Shown: one piece after another, positions 13,841-22,211 of the stretch
Layout of the letters: every line of letters begins with the position of its first letter
Numbering within the stretch: the stretch's first letter is position 1
Source: a bacterium
GTDB taxonomy: Bacteria > Gemmatimonadota > Gemmatimonadetes > Gemmatimonadales > Gemmatimonadaceae
DNA length: 23,502 nucleotides
Direction of reading: 5' to 3'
Assembly: GCA_021802745.1 (NCBI GenBank)
Contig: JAJZRK010000015.1
Location: 1-23,502 of the forward strand
Program-made: the position numbers and the translations under genes
Notes under the pieces: model-generated
Database searches by the model: none
What the model was told of the DNA's origin: nothing
The model's input: the letters and a program-made list of their open reading frames with translations, nothing else

Positions 13841-14868
13841 GACGCGGCGCTCCCGCCGGAGGCGGCTGGCCCGGTGGAGCCGCGGACGACGAGCCGCGGC
13901 GGCAACACCTGCGCGGGCGGCGTCTCGCGGGGCCCCTCCGCGAGCTGGCGCAGCAGCAGGCGCACGGCGCGCGCGCCGAGCTCGCGCTGGGGGAGGCTGA
14001 TCGTCGACAGTTCCGGCGTCACCAGCGTCGTCATCTCGATGTCGTCGCAGCCGAGAATGGACAGGTCGTGTGGCAGCTGCACGCCGGCAGCGCCGCACGC
14101 CTTGTGCGCGCCGAGCGCCACCAGGTCGTTGACACAGAAGACTGCGGTCGGTCGGTCGCGCAACGTGAGCAGGCGTCGCATGCCGGCAAGGCCGCCCTCG
14201 ATGCTGGCGTCGACGCGAACCATGAAATCTCCGGGCATCGACACCCCGGCGGCGCGCAATGCCTGCACGAAGCCGCGTTCGCGGAAGCGGAACGCCGGGA
14301 TCGAGTTCGCCGGGCCGATGAAGGCGAGACGACGGTGCCCGAGCTCAAGCAGGTGCGCGGCTGCCATGAAACCCGCCTTCAGCGAATCACCCCCAACCGA
14401 GGCGAATCGGGTCGACGGCTGGTTGATGAGGACGACGTTCAGGTCATCCAGGGCGGTCGCGGGAAGTGTGTCGGCCGCAATACCGGCGAGGATGACGCCG
14501 TCGATCTGCCGGTCGCGCAGGGCGTTCAGGTGCTGCAGGACGTCGAGCGCGCCCATCTCGCAGAGGAGCACGGCATACCCGGCCTCGGCAGCGACCTTCT
14601 CGGCGCCGGACAGCACGCGCGCATAGAACGGGTTGTCAAAGCCCGGAACGATGACGCCGATGGCGAAGGAGCGGCGAGCCACCAGCGCCTGCGCCAGTCG
14701 ATTCGGCCGGTAACCGATTTCCGCGGCCACGCGTAGCACGCGCTCGCGGGTCTCTGGTGCCACCCTCGCTTTCGGGTTCCGCGTGAGGATGAGCGAGACC
14801 GTGGGCTGGGAAACCCCCGCCCGTCTCGCGACCTCCGCGGCCGTGACACGCCCCTTGCCAATACGCAT
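13837..14868 (-). CDS. LacI-family transcriptional regulator
   Basis: A 343-residue regulator of normal LacI/GalR length. The N-terminal helix-turn-helix is at about residues 8-28 (TAAEVARRAGVSQPTVSLIL). The hinge helix GYRPNRLAQALVARRS follows, and then a periplasmic-binding-protein-like effector domain (AIGVIVPGFDNPFYARVLSGAE and PTAVFCVNDLVALGA). The start is ATG at 14868, with no Shine-Dalgarno and a promoter placing the transcript start only a few bases upstream. It is the first gene of the minus-strand string and overlaps the KAS III-like gene by 4 nt, so it probably controls its own operon. LacI-family proteins usually sense sugars or nucleosides. Here all co-transcribed genes handle acyl groups, which makes the effector an open question. 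Confidence 0.93.
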   Translation of the reverse strand: MRIGKGRVTAAEVARRAGVSQPTVSLILTRNPKARVAPETRERVLRVAAEIGYRPNRLAQALVARRSFAIGVIVPGFDNPFYARVLSGAEKVAAEAGYAVLLCEMGALDVLQHLNALRDRQIDGVILAGIAADTLPATALDDLNVVLINQPSTRFASVGGDSLKAGFMAAAHLLELGHRRLAFIGPANSIPAFRFRERGFVQALRAAGVSMPGDFMVRVDASIEGGLAGMRRLLTLRDRPTAVFCVNDLVALGAHKACGAAGVQLPHDLSILGCDDIEMTTLVTPELSTISLPQRELGARAVRLLLRQLAEGPRETPPAQVLPPRLVVRGSTGPAASGGSAAS

Positions 14869-14894
14869 AGTTAGTGTGACAATAGGTATTGGCA
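14856..14894. promoter_or_regulatory. Inverted repeat over the lacI start, candidate operator
   Basis: TGCCAATAC (14856-14864) and GTATTGGCA (14886-14894) form perfect 9-bp arms around a 21-bp spacer. The repeat covers the -10 element, the likely start site and codons 1-4 of lacI. That position suits autorepression. It is longer-spaced than a classic LacI-family operator with a central CG, so a different protein, or two half-sites, is possible. Confidence 0.5.
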
Positions 14895-14908
14895 GACCGA
14901 TTTGTCAA
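14879..14908 (-). promoter_or_regulatory. Sigma70-type promoter of the lacI operon
   Basis: On the minus strand TTGACA (14908-14903) is followed after 18 bases by TATTGT (14884-14879). The expected transcript start lies near 14872, about four bases before the ATG at 14868, which suggests a leaderless or nearly leaderless mRNA. The -10 lies inside the inverted repeat that covers the start codon. Confidence 0.65.
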
Positions 14909-14944
14909 GGCTCACCGCGTTCCGAAACCACACCGACCACACCC

Positions 14945-16073
14945 GGATACGGGCACTACTCCGCGCTCGTCGCGGCGGCAACCGGCGTCTCGCCCATGGC
15001 GTCGCTCGACCGGGACGACCCGTACTACATCATCTATTCCAGCGGCACCACCGGACTCCCCAAGGGCATCGTCCACGCGCACGCCATTCGGGCGTTGTAT
15101 GCCTCGACCTTCACGGCCGCCTTCCGGATGACGCCTGAGAGGCGTGGTCATGCACGCCGGATCGCTGATCTTCAACGGCGCGCTGGTATTCTTCTTCCCG
15201 GCATTCTTTCTCGGCGCCCGCTTCGTGCTGCAACGCAAGTTCGACGCCGCCGACTTTCTGGCTGCGGTCCAGCGCGAGCAGGTCACGCACCTCATGCGGG
15301 TTCCGTCGCAGATTGCGGCGCTGCTCGACACGCCGGGTTGTACGCGCGACGCGCTGGCCTCCGTGCAGGGACTCTGCTCGGTGGGGGCGCCGCTGCCGGT
15401 GGAGCACAAGGCACGGTTGCGTGCCGTCGCTTCTGGAGCGTTGTACGAGCTGTACGGACTCACTGAGGGGTTCGTGACCGTTCTTGATCGCACCGACTAC
15501 AATCGCCGGATGGGTTCTGTGGGAACGCCCACCTACTTCAACGAGATGCGCATCGTCGGCGAGGACGGACGCGACCTGCCGCCCGGCGTTGTGGGCGAAA
15601 TCCTTGGCCGCGGGCCGTTAATGATGCCCGGCTACCACGGGCGCCCCGACCTGACCGCCGAGGCAATCCGGGACGGCTGGCTCTACACCGGCGACCTGGG
15701 TTACACCGACGAGGACGGATTCCTGTTCCTCGTGGACCGCAAGAACGACCTTATCATCTCGGGCGGCGTCAATGTCTACCCAACGGACGTCGAAGCGGTG
15801 CTGGCGCAGCATCCCGCCGTTCGCGAGGCCGCGGTATTCGGTGTTCCCCATGCGAAGTTGGGCGAGGCACCTGTGGCTGCGGTCATCCAGAAGGCGGGCG
15901 GAATCGCCACGGCGGACGAGCTGCGCGGCTGGACGAACGCGCGAGTGGCGGCCCGCTACCAGCAGCTCCAAGAGGTGGTCCTGATGGAGGACTTTCCGCG
16001 GAGTGCCGCCGGCAAGACGCTGAAGCGCGTCATGCGCGAACCGTACTGGGCCGGACGGAGCAGCCGCATCTGA
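14945..16073 (+). pseudogene. 5'-truncated and frameshifted acyl-CoA ligase
   Basis: ANL-superfamily ligase sequence begins abruptly near 14945. It contains DRDDPYYIIYSSGTTGLPKG (to about 15067) and runs in one frame to about 15135, then continues in the +1 frame to the TGA at 16073. In the second frame it covers VVMHAGSLIFNGALVFFFP, ELYGLTEG, LYTGDLGYTDEDGFL, DRKNDLIISGGVNVYP and the C-terminal lysine motif SAAGKTLKR. The frame change lies between 15129 and 15143, where the second frame has a TGA. The first 130-150 residues of a ligase are absent; the sequence before 14945 is the lacI promoter region. A GTG at 15144 could start a 309-residue product, but that would lack the nucleotide-binding motif. 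Two lesions make a pseudogene likely, though the frameshift alone could be a base-calling error. Confidence 0.8.
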
Positions 16074-16131
16074 CGGACGCTGACGTCCGAGCAGGCGCCT
16101 GCGCTATCGCCAACCGCGGTCCTTCCGTCAG
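16070..16131. terminator. Possible bidirectional terminator between convergent genes
   Basis: CTGACGGA (16070-16077) pairs with TCCGTCAG (16124-16131), and a perfect 12-bp palindrome GCAGGCGCCTGC (16091-16102) lies inside. The structure overlaps the stop codons of the ligase pseudogene and the small membrane protein. There is no T-tract on either side, so an intrinsic terminator is only tentative. Confidence 0.3.
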
Positions 16132-16340
16132 GCGTTGTCGGCACTCGTCATGTCGTGCGGCCGGAAGACGCGCTTCACGAACCATGCGATCAGCGCAATG
16201 GGCAGCACCACGAACAGCAGGATCTTGAAGACCACGACGGCCGCGAGACCGATGGCGATCAGCCCCAGCACCGGAATGCCAAGGATCACGACCCCGAGCA
16301 GGGGACGCAGTACGGCGAGGCGCGCGATCAGGGCAAACAT
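16128..16340 (-). CDS. Small two-helix membrane protein
   Basis: A 70-residue protein with two hydrophobic stretches (about residues 13-32 and 34-54) and a basic end, WFVKRVFRPHD. ATG at 16340 is preferred over the GTG at 16349 because a GGTGGAG Shine-Dalgarno stands eight bases before it. No family is recognised. It lies 64 bases downstream of the EAL-domain gene on the same strand and may be its operon partner. Hydrophobic composition and the ribosome binding site support a real gene; its role is unknown. Confidence 0.6.
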   Translation of the reverse strand: MFALIARLAVLRPLLGVVILGIPVLGLIAIGLAAVVVFKILLFVVLPIALIAWFVKRVFRPHDMTSADNA

Positions 16341-16404
16341 CTCAGTCACTCCACCTGGGGATATCCACCATACGGCGCGCCACCCCTGCCTGGTTTCGCA
16401 CAGC

Positions 16405-17430
16405 TCAGGTCTGCCCGAAGACGGGCTCGCTCGGCCGACCCGTGGCGTATCCCTGTACGTAGGCGGCGCCGTGCATCTGCGCCCACTTCAGCTCGCCCTC
16501 GGTCTCGACCCCCTCCGCGATCGTCGCGACGCCGAGTTCGGTGGCGATCTCGATGGTCTTGCGGGCGATGAGGGCCTTGTAGGGATCGCGATCCACGCCC
16601 CGCACAAGGTCCATGTCGAGCTTGATGAAATCCGGACGCAGCTGGTGCAGGCGGTTCAGCGAAGAGTAGCCGGCGCCCACGTCATCGAGCGCCACGCGGA
16701 ATCCCGCGTCTCGGTAGGTGGCGAGCAGGCCGCGCAGATGCACGACGTCCGGCGCGTGCTCGCTTTCCACAACCTCGAAGACGACCCGCTCGTGCGCGAT
16801 CTGGAGCCGGTCGATCTGCTCCACAGTGTGCTCGAGTGCGGCCAGCGGGTCGTCGATGGCGCTCGGCGTCAGGTTGAGAAAGAGCGACTCCGGGTGGCCG
16901 GCCCGCACCATCGTCTCGATCGCCGAGTCTCGCGCGGCCAGGTCGAGCTCGGCCAGCATTCCGCAGCCGCGGGCCACCTCAAACAAGTAGGAGGCGTGCA
17001 CCACGCCGCCCTCGCGCTCGGCCCCGCGGAGCAGCGCCTCGCGCGCGTACACGACGCCCGGATTGGCGGCGTGTACGATGGGCTGCAGCACGCTCGTGTA
17101 CCGCCGGGCGTCAATCAGATCGCGCAGCCACGTACTCTGGCTGACGAGCGCGAACTGGGCGTATGACTTCACCGTTGGAAAATCGCCAATGGAGAGCGCG
17201 CCGCCCGCCGGCTTGTAGAGTACGCGCGTGTCCTCGGCCTCCCCGTGGGTCATCAGCCGTCGCATTGGTCCCACGATGTCGCGCAGCACCGACCACTCGA
17301 CGTCCACCACCAGCGAGTAGCCCTCCGCGGACTCGAAGTCCAGGGTATGCTGGCGCAGCAGCGTGACTACCTTCGCCATCGCCTGCTCGGTCGGGAACCA
17401 CAGGTACATGCGGCCAAGGGGTGCCAGCAT
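16405..17430 (-). CDS. EAL-domain c-di-GMP phosphodiesterase with novel N-terminal region
   Basis: A 341-residue cytoplasmic protein with no membrane segment. Residues about 110-341 are an EAL domain. Its catalytic set looks complete: EAL(L)R at 131-135, Asn186, Glu219, Asp249-Asp250 in the DDVGAG loop, Lys270, Glu306 in AEGVET and Gln326 in VQGYATGRP. It should hydrolyse cyclic di-GMP to pGpG. The first 110 residues (YLWFPTEQAMAKVV, then a GYSLVVDVEW segment) match no sensory domain I know and contain no GGDEF. Start at ATG 17430 is a choice; an in-frame GTG near 17494 would add about 20 residues. The far upstream open frame to 17703 has no protein-like composition. A small membrane protein follows on the same strand. 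Confidence 0.88.
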   Translation of the reverse strand: MLAPLGRMYLWFPTEQAMAKVVTLLRQHTLDFESAEGYSLVVDVEWSVLRDIVGPMRRLMTHGEAEDTRVLYKPAGGALSIGDFPTVKSYAQFALVSQSTWLRDLIDARRYTSVLQPIVHAANPGVVYAREALLRGAEREGGVVHASYLFEVARGCGMLAELDLAARDSAIETMVRAGHPESLFLNLTPSAIDDPLAALEHTVEQIDRLQIAHERVVFEVVESEHAPDVVHLRGLLATYRDAGFRVALDDVGAGYSSLNRLHQLRPDFIKLDMDLVRGVDRDPYKALIARKTIEIATELGVATIAEGVETEGELKWAQMHGAAYVQGYATGRPSEPVFGQT

Positions 17431-17756
17431 TTCGCCCGCGGAGTTCCGGCGGGCGGATCGGTGCGTGATGAGCGTCTTGCGCGGAGGAGGCACGATCAGG
17501 GCAGCATGGGCAGGAGCGGTGGGCGGCGCCCGGCCGCGACGCCGGGTGGAAGTGGTTCGTATGCAGGAGCGTAGCACCAAGTCCCGCCCTCGGCAACGTG
17601 CGAAACGCGCACCGGCGCAGCCCGGACGGTGGTCATGAGAATGGCAGACAACGCCGATGGGCGACCAACCCGGTCTCATCGCCGAATCAATCGCCCATCG
17701 CAATCCTCAATCGCAATCCGAGATCGGAATCCGGATTCCAGATTCTCAATCGTTGG
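17431..17756. other. Intergenic stretch with CAATC-rich sequence and a 14-bp palindrome
   Basis: No gene is supported here. The 17640-17756 part is relatively AT-rich with repeated CAATC/AATCG words. It includes a perfect palindrome GGAATCCGGATTCC at 17726-17739, just beyond the 3' end of the M14 peptidase gene and upstream of the EAL gene. It may act as a terminator or protein site. No T-tract and no clear promoter for the EAL gene were found. Confidence 0.4.
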
Positions 17757-20495
17757 TTACTGGATCGGTGGCCTCACCGAGTACAGCGCGTTGAACAGCA
17801 ACCGGAAGGTCACGTGCGGCTGCGCGCGGAACAGGATCTCCGGACCGAACAGGTAGAGGGTCCCCTGTCCAACCGCCGCTTCGGCGATCGCAGTGCCGCC
17901 CTCGAGATATTTCTCGCCCCACGCCCACCCCGACACGAGCGGTGCCGTCTCGTACCAGGCGATCCGCCGCACACCCTTCGCGGCTGCGTCGGAACCAAGC
18001 TTGAAGACCGGCGAGTTGTCGAAGAAGACATTCGCCTGCGCCGCCATTCCCTTGCTCACCATTGCCGTGGTGTCGAACGTCGCCTTCAGCAGCGAACCCG
18101 GCACATAGAACTTCTCTGCCGGCAACGGCCGGCCGGCCTCGGTCAGCCAGCTCTCCACCGGCAGGCCAAGGTGCTGGCCGAGCGACGTCGACGACCCGAT
18201 GGTGACCACACGGCCGCCGGCTTCGAGGAACGCCTTCAGTTGCGGCACCGTCTTGTCCACGGTCACGGCGCCCGTGGTCTTGCGCCACTCCGCCGGCAGC
18301 GTCGTGGTGTCGGGGCCATCGCCGCCGAACCCGCCGCGACGCCCGCCGGCGCCCGCTGCGGCCGGAATGGATCCGTCGGGGAAGATGATCAGGTCGTACT
18401 TGGCGCGCAGGTTCCCCGCATCGAGCTCCTGCGGATAGACATCGGTGTACGGCATGCCGAACTGCTCGAGCAGCCAGCGCGTGTGCCCCGACGGCATCTG
18501 GCCGCCGTAGCGGTCGAAGAGGGCGATACGCGGCGCGGTGAGCTTGTGTGCACCGGCCGGGCGCTTGCCCGCGGCGAAGTTCACGCCCAGTTCCTTGGCC
18601 GCCTTCTCGGCGATCGGCCGGCTCCTGCCGTTCGACGCGACGTAGAAGTTGCCGTCGAAGCCGCGGTACACGTCCACGCCGCCCTTCAGCAGGCGGGCGA
18701 CCGCCGCGAACGCGTCATTCTGCACGGGCGACAGCTTCCACGTGCCGCTCTTCGCGACCACGCCAGCGGGCGCGGTGACGAAGTTGAGGGGCGAGACCGT
18801 CTCGCACGGGCAGTCGAAGCCATCCAGCACGCGGTCGAACTGCACTCCCATCTGCAGGGCCAGCGTATAGCCGGCGTTGTCGTACGGCGGCGTCGGCGGG
18901 GCGCCTGGATAGCGGAAGTCGTTGGGATGGTCCTGCGGCTCGAACATGTCAAGCACGTACGGGCGATACGCCTGGTTGGTCTTCACCACGACGGAGCCAG
19001 CCGGGTATGACTTGCCGGCCACCGTGAAGGCCGCGGTGGCGCGCTGCACCACAATGGCGTTCTTCTGCAGCTTCTCGATGAACTTGAGCGCGGTCGGGAA
19101 GTCTGGCTGGGCCGCCGAGAGGATGTAGCCGCGCGGGTCGCGCAGGTCGGGCGCGCGCAGCATCTCGGCGAATTTGGGATCGGCGGTGGCGCTGCCCAGC
19201 CCGCCGCGGTTCGGGATCGCGGGCGCGTTGACGTCGGCACGCGGCGACGCCGCGCGGATGGCGTCCTTCATCGCCTGCAGCCGCCTGGGCCAGACGGTCC
19301 ACGAGTCCTTGTTGCCGTCGGCGATCTCGTCGTGCCCCATCTGCCAGTTGCGATAGAGCATCGTCTCGCGGTAGCGCTGCGCGAAATCGAGCACCGCACG
19401 GTTGGCCGTCACCGAGTAGTCAATGGACTGCCGGAAGTGCCATTCCTGCGGCTGGATGGGCAGCGGCAGGTCGGCGTTGCGCATCAGCTTGTCGGGAATG
19501 AACGGGATGCGCATCGGCGTCGGGTTGCCGATGGTCTCGGTGAGCAGGCCGATGATGTTGTGGAAGTACGCGTCGGTGCGGAGCCCGCCGTTCCACCATG
19601 TCGAGTACAGCGTGGACGTGCGCATGGTGGCGCCGGGCTTGTTCTCCGCCACGAAGCGCGCGTGCATCGCCGAGCCGACCTGGTCGAGCCCGGTCATGAT
19701 CAGCGAGTGCAGGTTGTAGTTCATCGGGTCGCGGAACGGCGGCGCGAACATCACCGTGCCGGCGGGGCCGGTCTGGTGATGGTTGTACATGATCTGCGGG
19801 AACCACTCGAGGTACATCGCCTTGTTCATGTTCCACGTCTCGGGCTGGTTCACCGCGTAGAAATCGCGGTTGTTGTCGTGCCCGATGTACTTCTGGTAGA
19901 GGCGCGGGATCTGCATGTTGCGCTTCTTGGGGTCGCCCTCGCGCATGTACCAGTTGGCCACCAGCTCCATGCCGTCGGGATTGGCGTGGACGAAGACGAT
20001 GATGACGTCGTTGAGGATGCGCAGCGTCTCCTCGTCGTTCTGCGAGACGAGCTGCCAGTTGGTCTCGATCAGCTGGTTGGCGCCGAGCACCTCGGTGGCG
20101 TGCAGGCCGCCGTCAATCCAGACGATCGCCTTCCCTTCCTTGGCGAGCGCCATGGCCTGCGCGTCGGTCAGCCCCTCGGCGTGGCTCAGCCGCTCGGCGA
20201 TCTGCCGGTACTTTTCGCGGTTCCTGATGTTCTCCGGCGATGACACGATGGCCATCAGCTGGGGACGCCCCTCGGCGCTGAGCCCGATGGTGTCGAGCAC
20301 CATGCGGTCTGATTCCTTGGCGAGCGTCTCCCAGTACTTCACGAACTGGGTGTAATTGGGCAGCCAGTAGTCCTCGCCGATTTCGTGGCCGAAGAACTGC
20401 TTCGGCGTGGTCAATCGGCCCTGGGCGATGGCGGCGATCGGGAGCGCGACGGCGAAGACGAGGGCGGTCAGCGCACGGCGGACGAAGAGTCGCAT
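17757..20495 (-). CDS. Exported M14-family zinc carboxypeptidase-like protein, two-domain
   Basis: A 912-residue protein with a signal peptide (residues 1-25, ending AIAQ). The M14 zinc site is present: His132 and Glu135 in GLHATE, and a third His in YNHHQTG (239-240). NPDG (172-175), the substrate-binding HDNNRD (206-211) and the general base Glu320 in LLTETIG are also seen. It is far longer than classic carboxypeptidases. Residues about 655-900 form a second domain starting PRIALFDRYGG that resembles the class I glutamine-amidotransferase-like fold often found at the end of large bacterial M14 proteins. It likely trims peptides in the periplasm or outside the cell. ATG at 20495 precedes the signal peptide; no Shine-Dalgarno is evident. 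It is divergent from the M24 gene across 203 bp. Substrate unknown. Confidence 0.92.
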   Translation of the reverse strand: MRLFVRRALTALVFAVALPIAAIAQGRLTTPKQFFGHEIGEDYWLPNYTQFVKYWETLAKESDRMVLDTIGLSAEGRPQLMAIVSSPENIRNREKYRQIAERLSHAEGLTDAQAMALAKEGKAIVWIDGGLHATEVLGANQLIETNWQLVSQNDEETLRILNDVIIVFVHANPDGMELVANWYMREGDPKKRNMQIPRLYQKYIGHDNNRDFYAVNQPETWNMNKAMYLEWFPQIMYNHHQTGPAGTVMFAPPFRDPMNYNLHSLIMTGLDQVGSAMHARFVAENKPGATMRTSTLYSTWWNGGLRTDAYFHNIIGLLTETIGNPTPMRIPFIPDKLMRNADLPLPIQPQEWHFRQSIDYSVTANRAVLDFAQRYRETMLYRNWQMGHDEIADGNKDSWTVWPRRLQAMKDAIRAASPRADVNAPAIPNRGGLGSATADPKFAEMLRAPDLRDPRGYILSAAQPDFPTALKFIEKLQKNAIVVQRATAAFTVAGKSYPAGSVVVKTNQAYRPYVLDMFEPQDHPNDFRYPGAPPTPPYDNAGYTLALQMGVQFDRVLDGFDCPCETVSPLNFVTAPAGVVAKSGTWKLSPVQNDAFAAVARLLKGGVDVYRGFDGNFYVASNGRSRPIAEKAAKELGVNFAAGKRPAGAHKLTAPRIALFDRYGGQMPSGHTRWLLEQFGMPYTDVYPQELDAGNLRAKYDLIIFPDGSIPAAAGAGGRRGGFGGDGPDTTTLPAEWRKTTGAVTVDKTVPQLKAFLEAGGRVVTIGSSTSLGQHLGLPVESWLTEAGRPLPAEKFYVPGSLLKATFDTTAMVSKGMAAQANVFFDNSPVFKLGSDAAAKGVRRIAWYETAPLVSGWAWGEKYLEGGTAIAEAAVGQGTLYLFGPEILFRAQPHVTFRLLFNALYSVRPPIQ

Positions 20496-20698
20496 GATCG
20501 TGGGGGAATCAGTGGACGAGGCGCGGCCGACTGGCCGCGGGGGCGCAGATGCTTTCGTAACGTGGCGCCGGGGTCGCCCGTTGAGCGCAGGACTCGGCGC
20601 CGAACCCGTCTAGCTTATCCCCGCGGCCGCCGGCCGGCCATCTCCCGTCAGGCGCGGCCAGCGCGCATCATTGAGGCGCCCTCGACCCCGGCCGATCC
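20496..20698. promoter_or_regulatory. Divergent intergenic region between two exported peptidase genes
   Basis: This 203-bp gap must hold the starts of both the M14 and M24 transcripts unless they are distal. The only strong structure is a 7-bp-arm hairpin CGCGGCC/GGCCGCG at 20522-20539. A TAGCTT at 20611-20616 is a weak -10 candidate for the plus strand without a properly spaced -35. Shared control of the two genes is possible. Confidence 0.35.
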
Positions 20699-22192
20699 AT
20701 GAGACTCGTTCGCACCTTCGTCGTTCTTGCCTGCGCCGCGTCGGCGCTGGGTGCACAGATCCCGCAATCCGAGTATCAGGCGCGGCGCACCGCGCTCGCG
20801 GCGGCGCTCCCCGGCGACGGGGTGCTGCTGGTGCTCGGCGCGCCGGAGCCGCTGGAGAATTACCAGAACTTCTGGCAGTCGCAGAACTTCCGGTACCTCA
20901 CGGGCTTCCTCGAACCGAACGCGGCGCTCGTCATCGTGCGGCGCGGCGGTACCAGCCAGGCCATGCTGTTCGTGCCGCCAAAGGACCCGGCGCAGGAGGT
21001 CTGGACGGGCGAGCGGCTTGGCGTCGAAGGGGCCAGGAAAGAACTGGGCCTCGACGGGCGCGATGCGGGCACGCTGCGCCAGGTGCTCGACTCGCTGCTC
21101 AGCGGCGACGAGGCGCTGTACGCCGTGGGCGACTTTTCGCGGCGCGGCGGCGCCGACGTGCCGGGCGAGGCGGCGCCGCGCACCATTCACGACCAGTTCC
21201 TCGACGCCCTCAAGTCGCGGCATCGCTCGACAAAGGTGACCGACGTCAGCGACCTCGTCATGCGCCAGCGCGGCCGCAAGTCGGCCGCGGAGCTGGCGCT
21301 CCTCCGCGACGCGGCAGCGGTGAGCGCGGCCGCGCACCGCGAGGCGATGCGCGCCATCGAGCCCGGGATGAACGAGTTCGAGATCCAGGCCATTGCCGAG
21401 TACACGTTCCGCCGCAACGGCGGCGACGGCCCGTCGTACGGTTCCATCGTGGGCTCTGGACCGAACTCCGCGGTCCTGCATTACAACCGCGACGACCGTT
21501 TCATGCGCGACGGCGAGGTCGTGACCATGGACATGGCCGCCTACTACGGCGGCTACTCGGCCGACATCACGCGCACGGTGCCGGTGAACGGAAAGTTCAG
21601 CGCCGCACAGCGCGACGTGTACGGCATCGTGCTCGCGGCGCAGATGGCCGCCGAGCGGCAGGCCCGGCCCGGCGTGAAGTTCGCGGTGTTGAACGACTCG
21701 GCGCTCGACGTCATCAAGACCGGCCTCGCCCGGCTCGGGCTGACGGAGTCGCCGGACGCCACCTACGATTGCGGACGGGCGTCGCGCGATGGCCGCTGCC
21801 CCCAGTGGCGGCTCTACTACATGCACGGCCTCGGCCATCCCATCGGGCTCGACGTCCACGACGTGGATGCCTACACGCAGGGCGCGCTCGCCGCGGGGAG
21901 CGTGTTCACCATCGAACCCGGCGTGTACGTGCGCGCCAACACGGTGGACATCATTCCGGATACGCCGGCCAACGCCGCGCTGCGCGCCAGGCTCGCGCCA
22001 GTGGTGAAGCGCTACGCCAACATCGGCGTGCGCATCGAGGACGACTACGTGGTGACGCCCACCGGGCACGACCGCATCACGGCCGCGGTACCGCGCGATA
22101 TTGACGCCGTGGAGAAGGAGATGGCGCTGCCCACCGGCCCGTCGCCGCGCGACGCGGCGCGGGTGGAGGCGTACCGGAAGCTCAAGCCGTAG
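20699..22192 (+). CDS. Exported M24B Xaa-Pro aminopeptidase-like metallopeptidase
   Basis: A 497-residue protein with a signal peptide (residues 1-19, ending ALGA). An aminopeptidase P N-terminal domain covers about 22-160 (ENYQNFWQSQNFRYLTGF), followed by the pita-bread catalytic domain. The dinuclear metal ligands are all seen: Asp278 (TMDMA), Asp289 (SADITR), His380 (HGLGHPIG), Glu406 (TIEPG) and Glu447 (RIEDDY). His387 in DVHD completes the active site. It would remove N-terminal residues ahead of proline from imported or extracellular peptides. A housekeeping cytosolic PepP would not have the signal peptide. Start ATG at 20699 is set by that signal. It converges with the M61-like gene across 21 bp. 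Confidence 0.93.
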   Translation: MRLVRTFVVLACAASALGAQIPQSEYQARRTALAAALPGDGVLLVLGAPEPLENYQNFWQSQNFRYLTGFLEPNAALVIVRRGGTSQAMLFVPPKDPAQEVWTGERLGVEGARKELGLDGRDAGTLRQVLDSLLSGDEALYAVGDFSRRGGADVPGEAAPRTIHDQFLDALKSRHRSTKVTDVSDLVMRQRGRKSAAELALLRDAAAVSAAAHREAMRAIEPGMNEFEIQAIAEYTFRRNGGDGPSYGSIVGSGPNSAVLHYNRDDRFMRDGEVVTMDMAAYYGGYSADITRTVPVNGKFSAAQRDVYGIVLAAQMAAERQARPGVKFAVLNDSALDVIKTGLARLGLTESPDATYDCGRASRDGRCPQWRLYYMHGLGHPIGLDVHDVDAYTQGALAAGSVFTIEPGVYVRANTVDIIPDTPANAALRARLAPVVKRYANIGVRIEDDYVVTPTGHDRITAAVPRDIDAVEKEMALPTGPSPRDAARVEAYRKLKP

Positions 22193-22211
22193 CGCGGGCT
22201 TCCTTTCGCAC

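Noticed and set aside
12632..14626. 664-codon plus-strand open frame
   Set aside because: It is antisense to the KAS III-like, ligase and lacI genes. Its Arg/His/Pro-rich translation is typical of a high-GC shadow frame and has no recognisable domain.
17431..17703. N-terminal extension of the EAL protein to 17703
   Set aside because: The extra 91 residues are Arg/Pro/Cys-rich with no structure and no ribosome binding site at their start; only a short extension from a GTG near 17494 remains possible.
17598..19010. 470-codon plus-strand frame
   Set aside because: It lies antisense to the M14 peptidase, whose motifs, signal peptide and length are convincing.
20648..22069. 473-codon minus-strand frame
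   Set aside because: It is antisense to the intact M24B peptidase and has His/Arg/Val-rich shadow composition.
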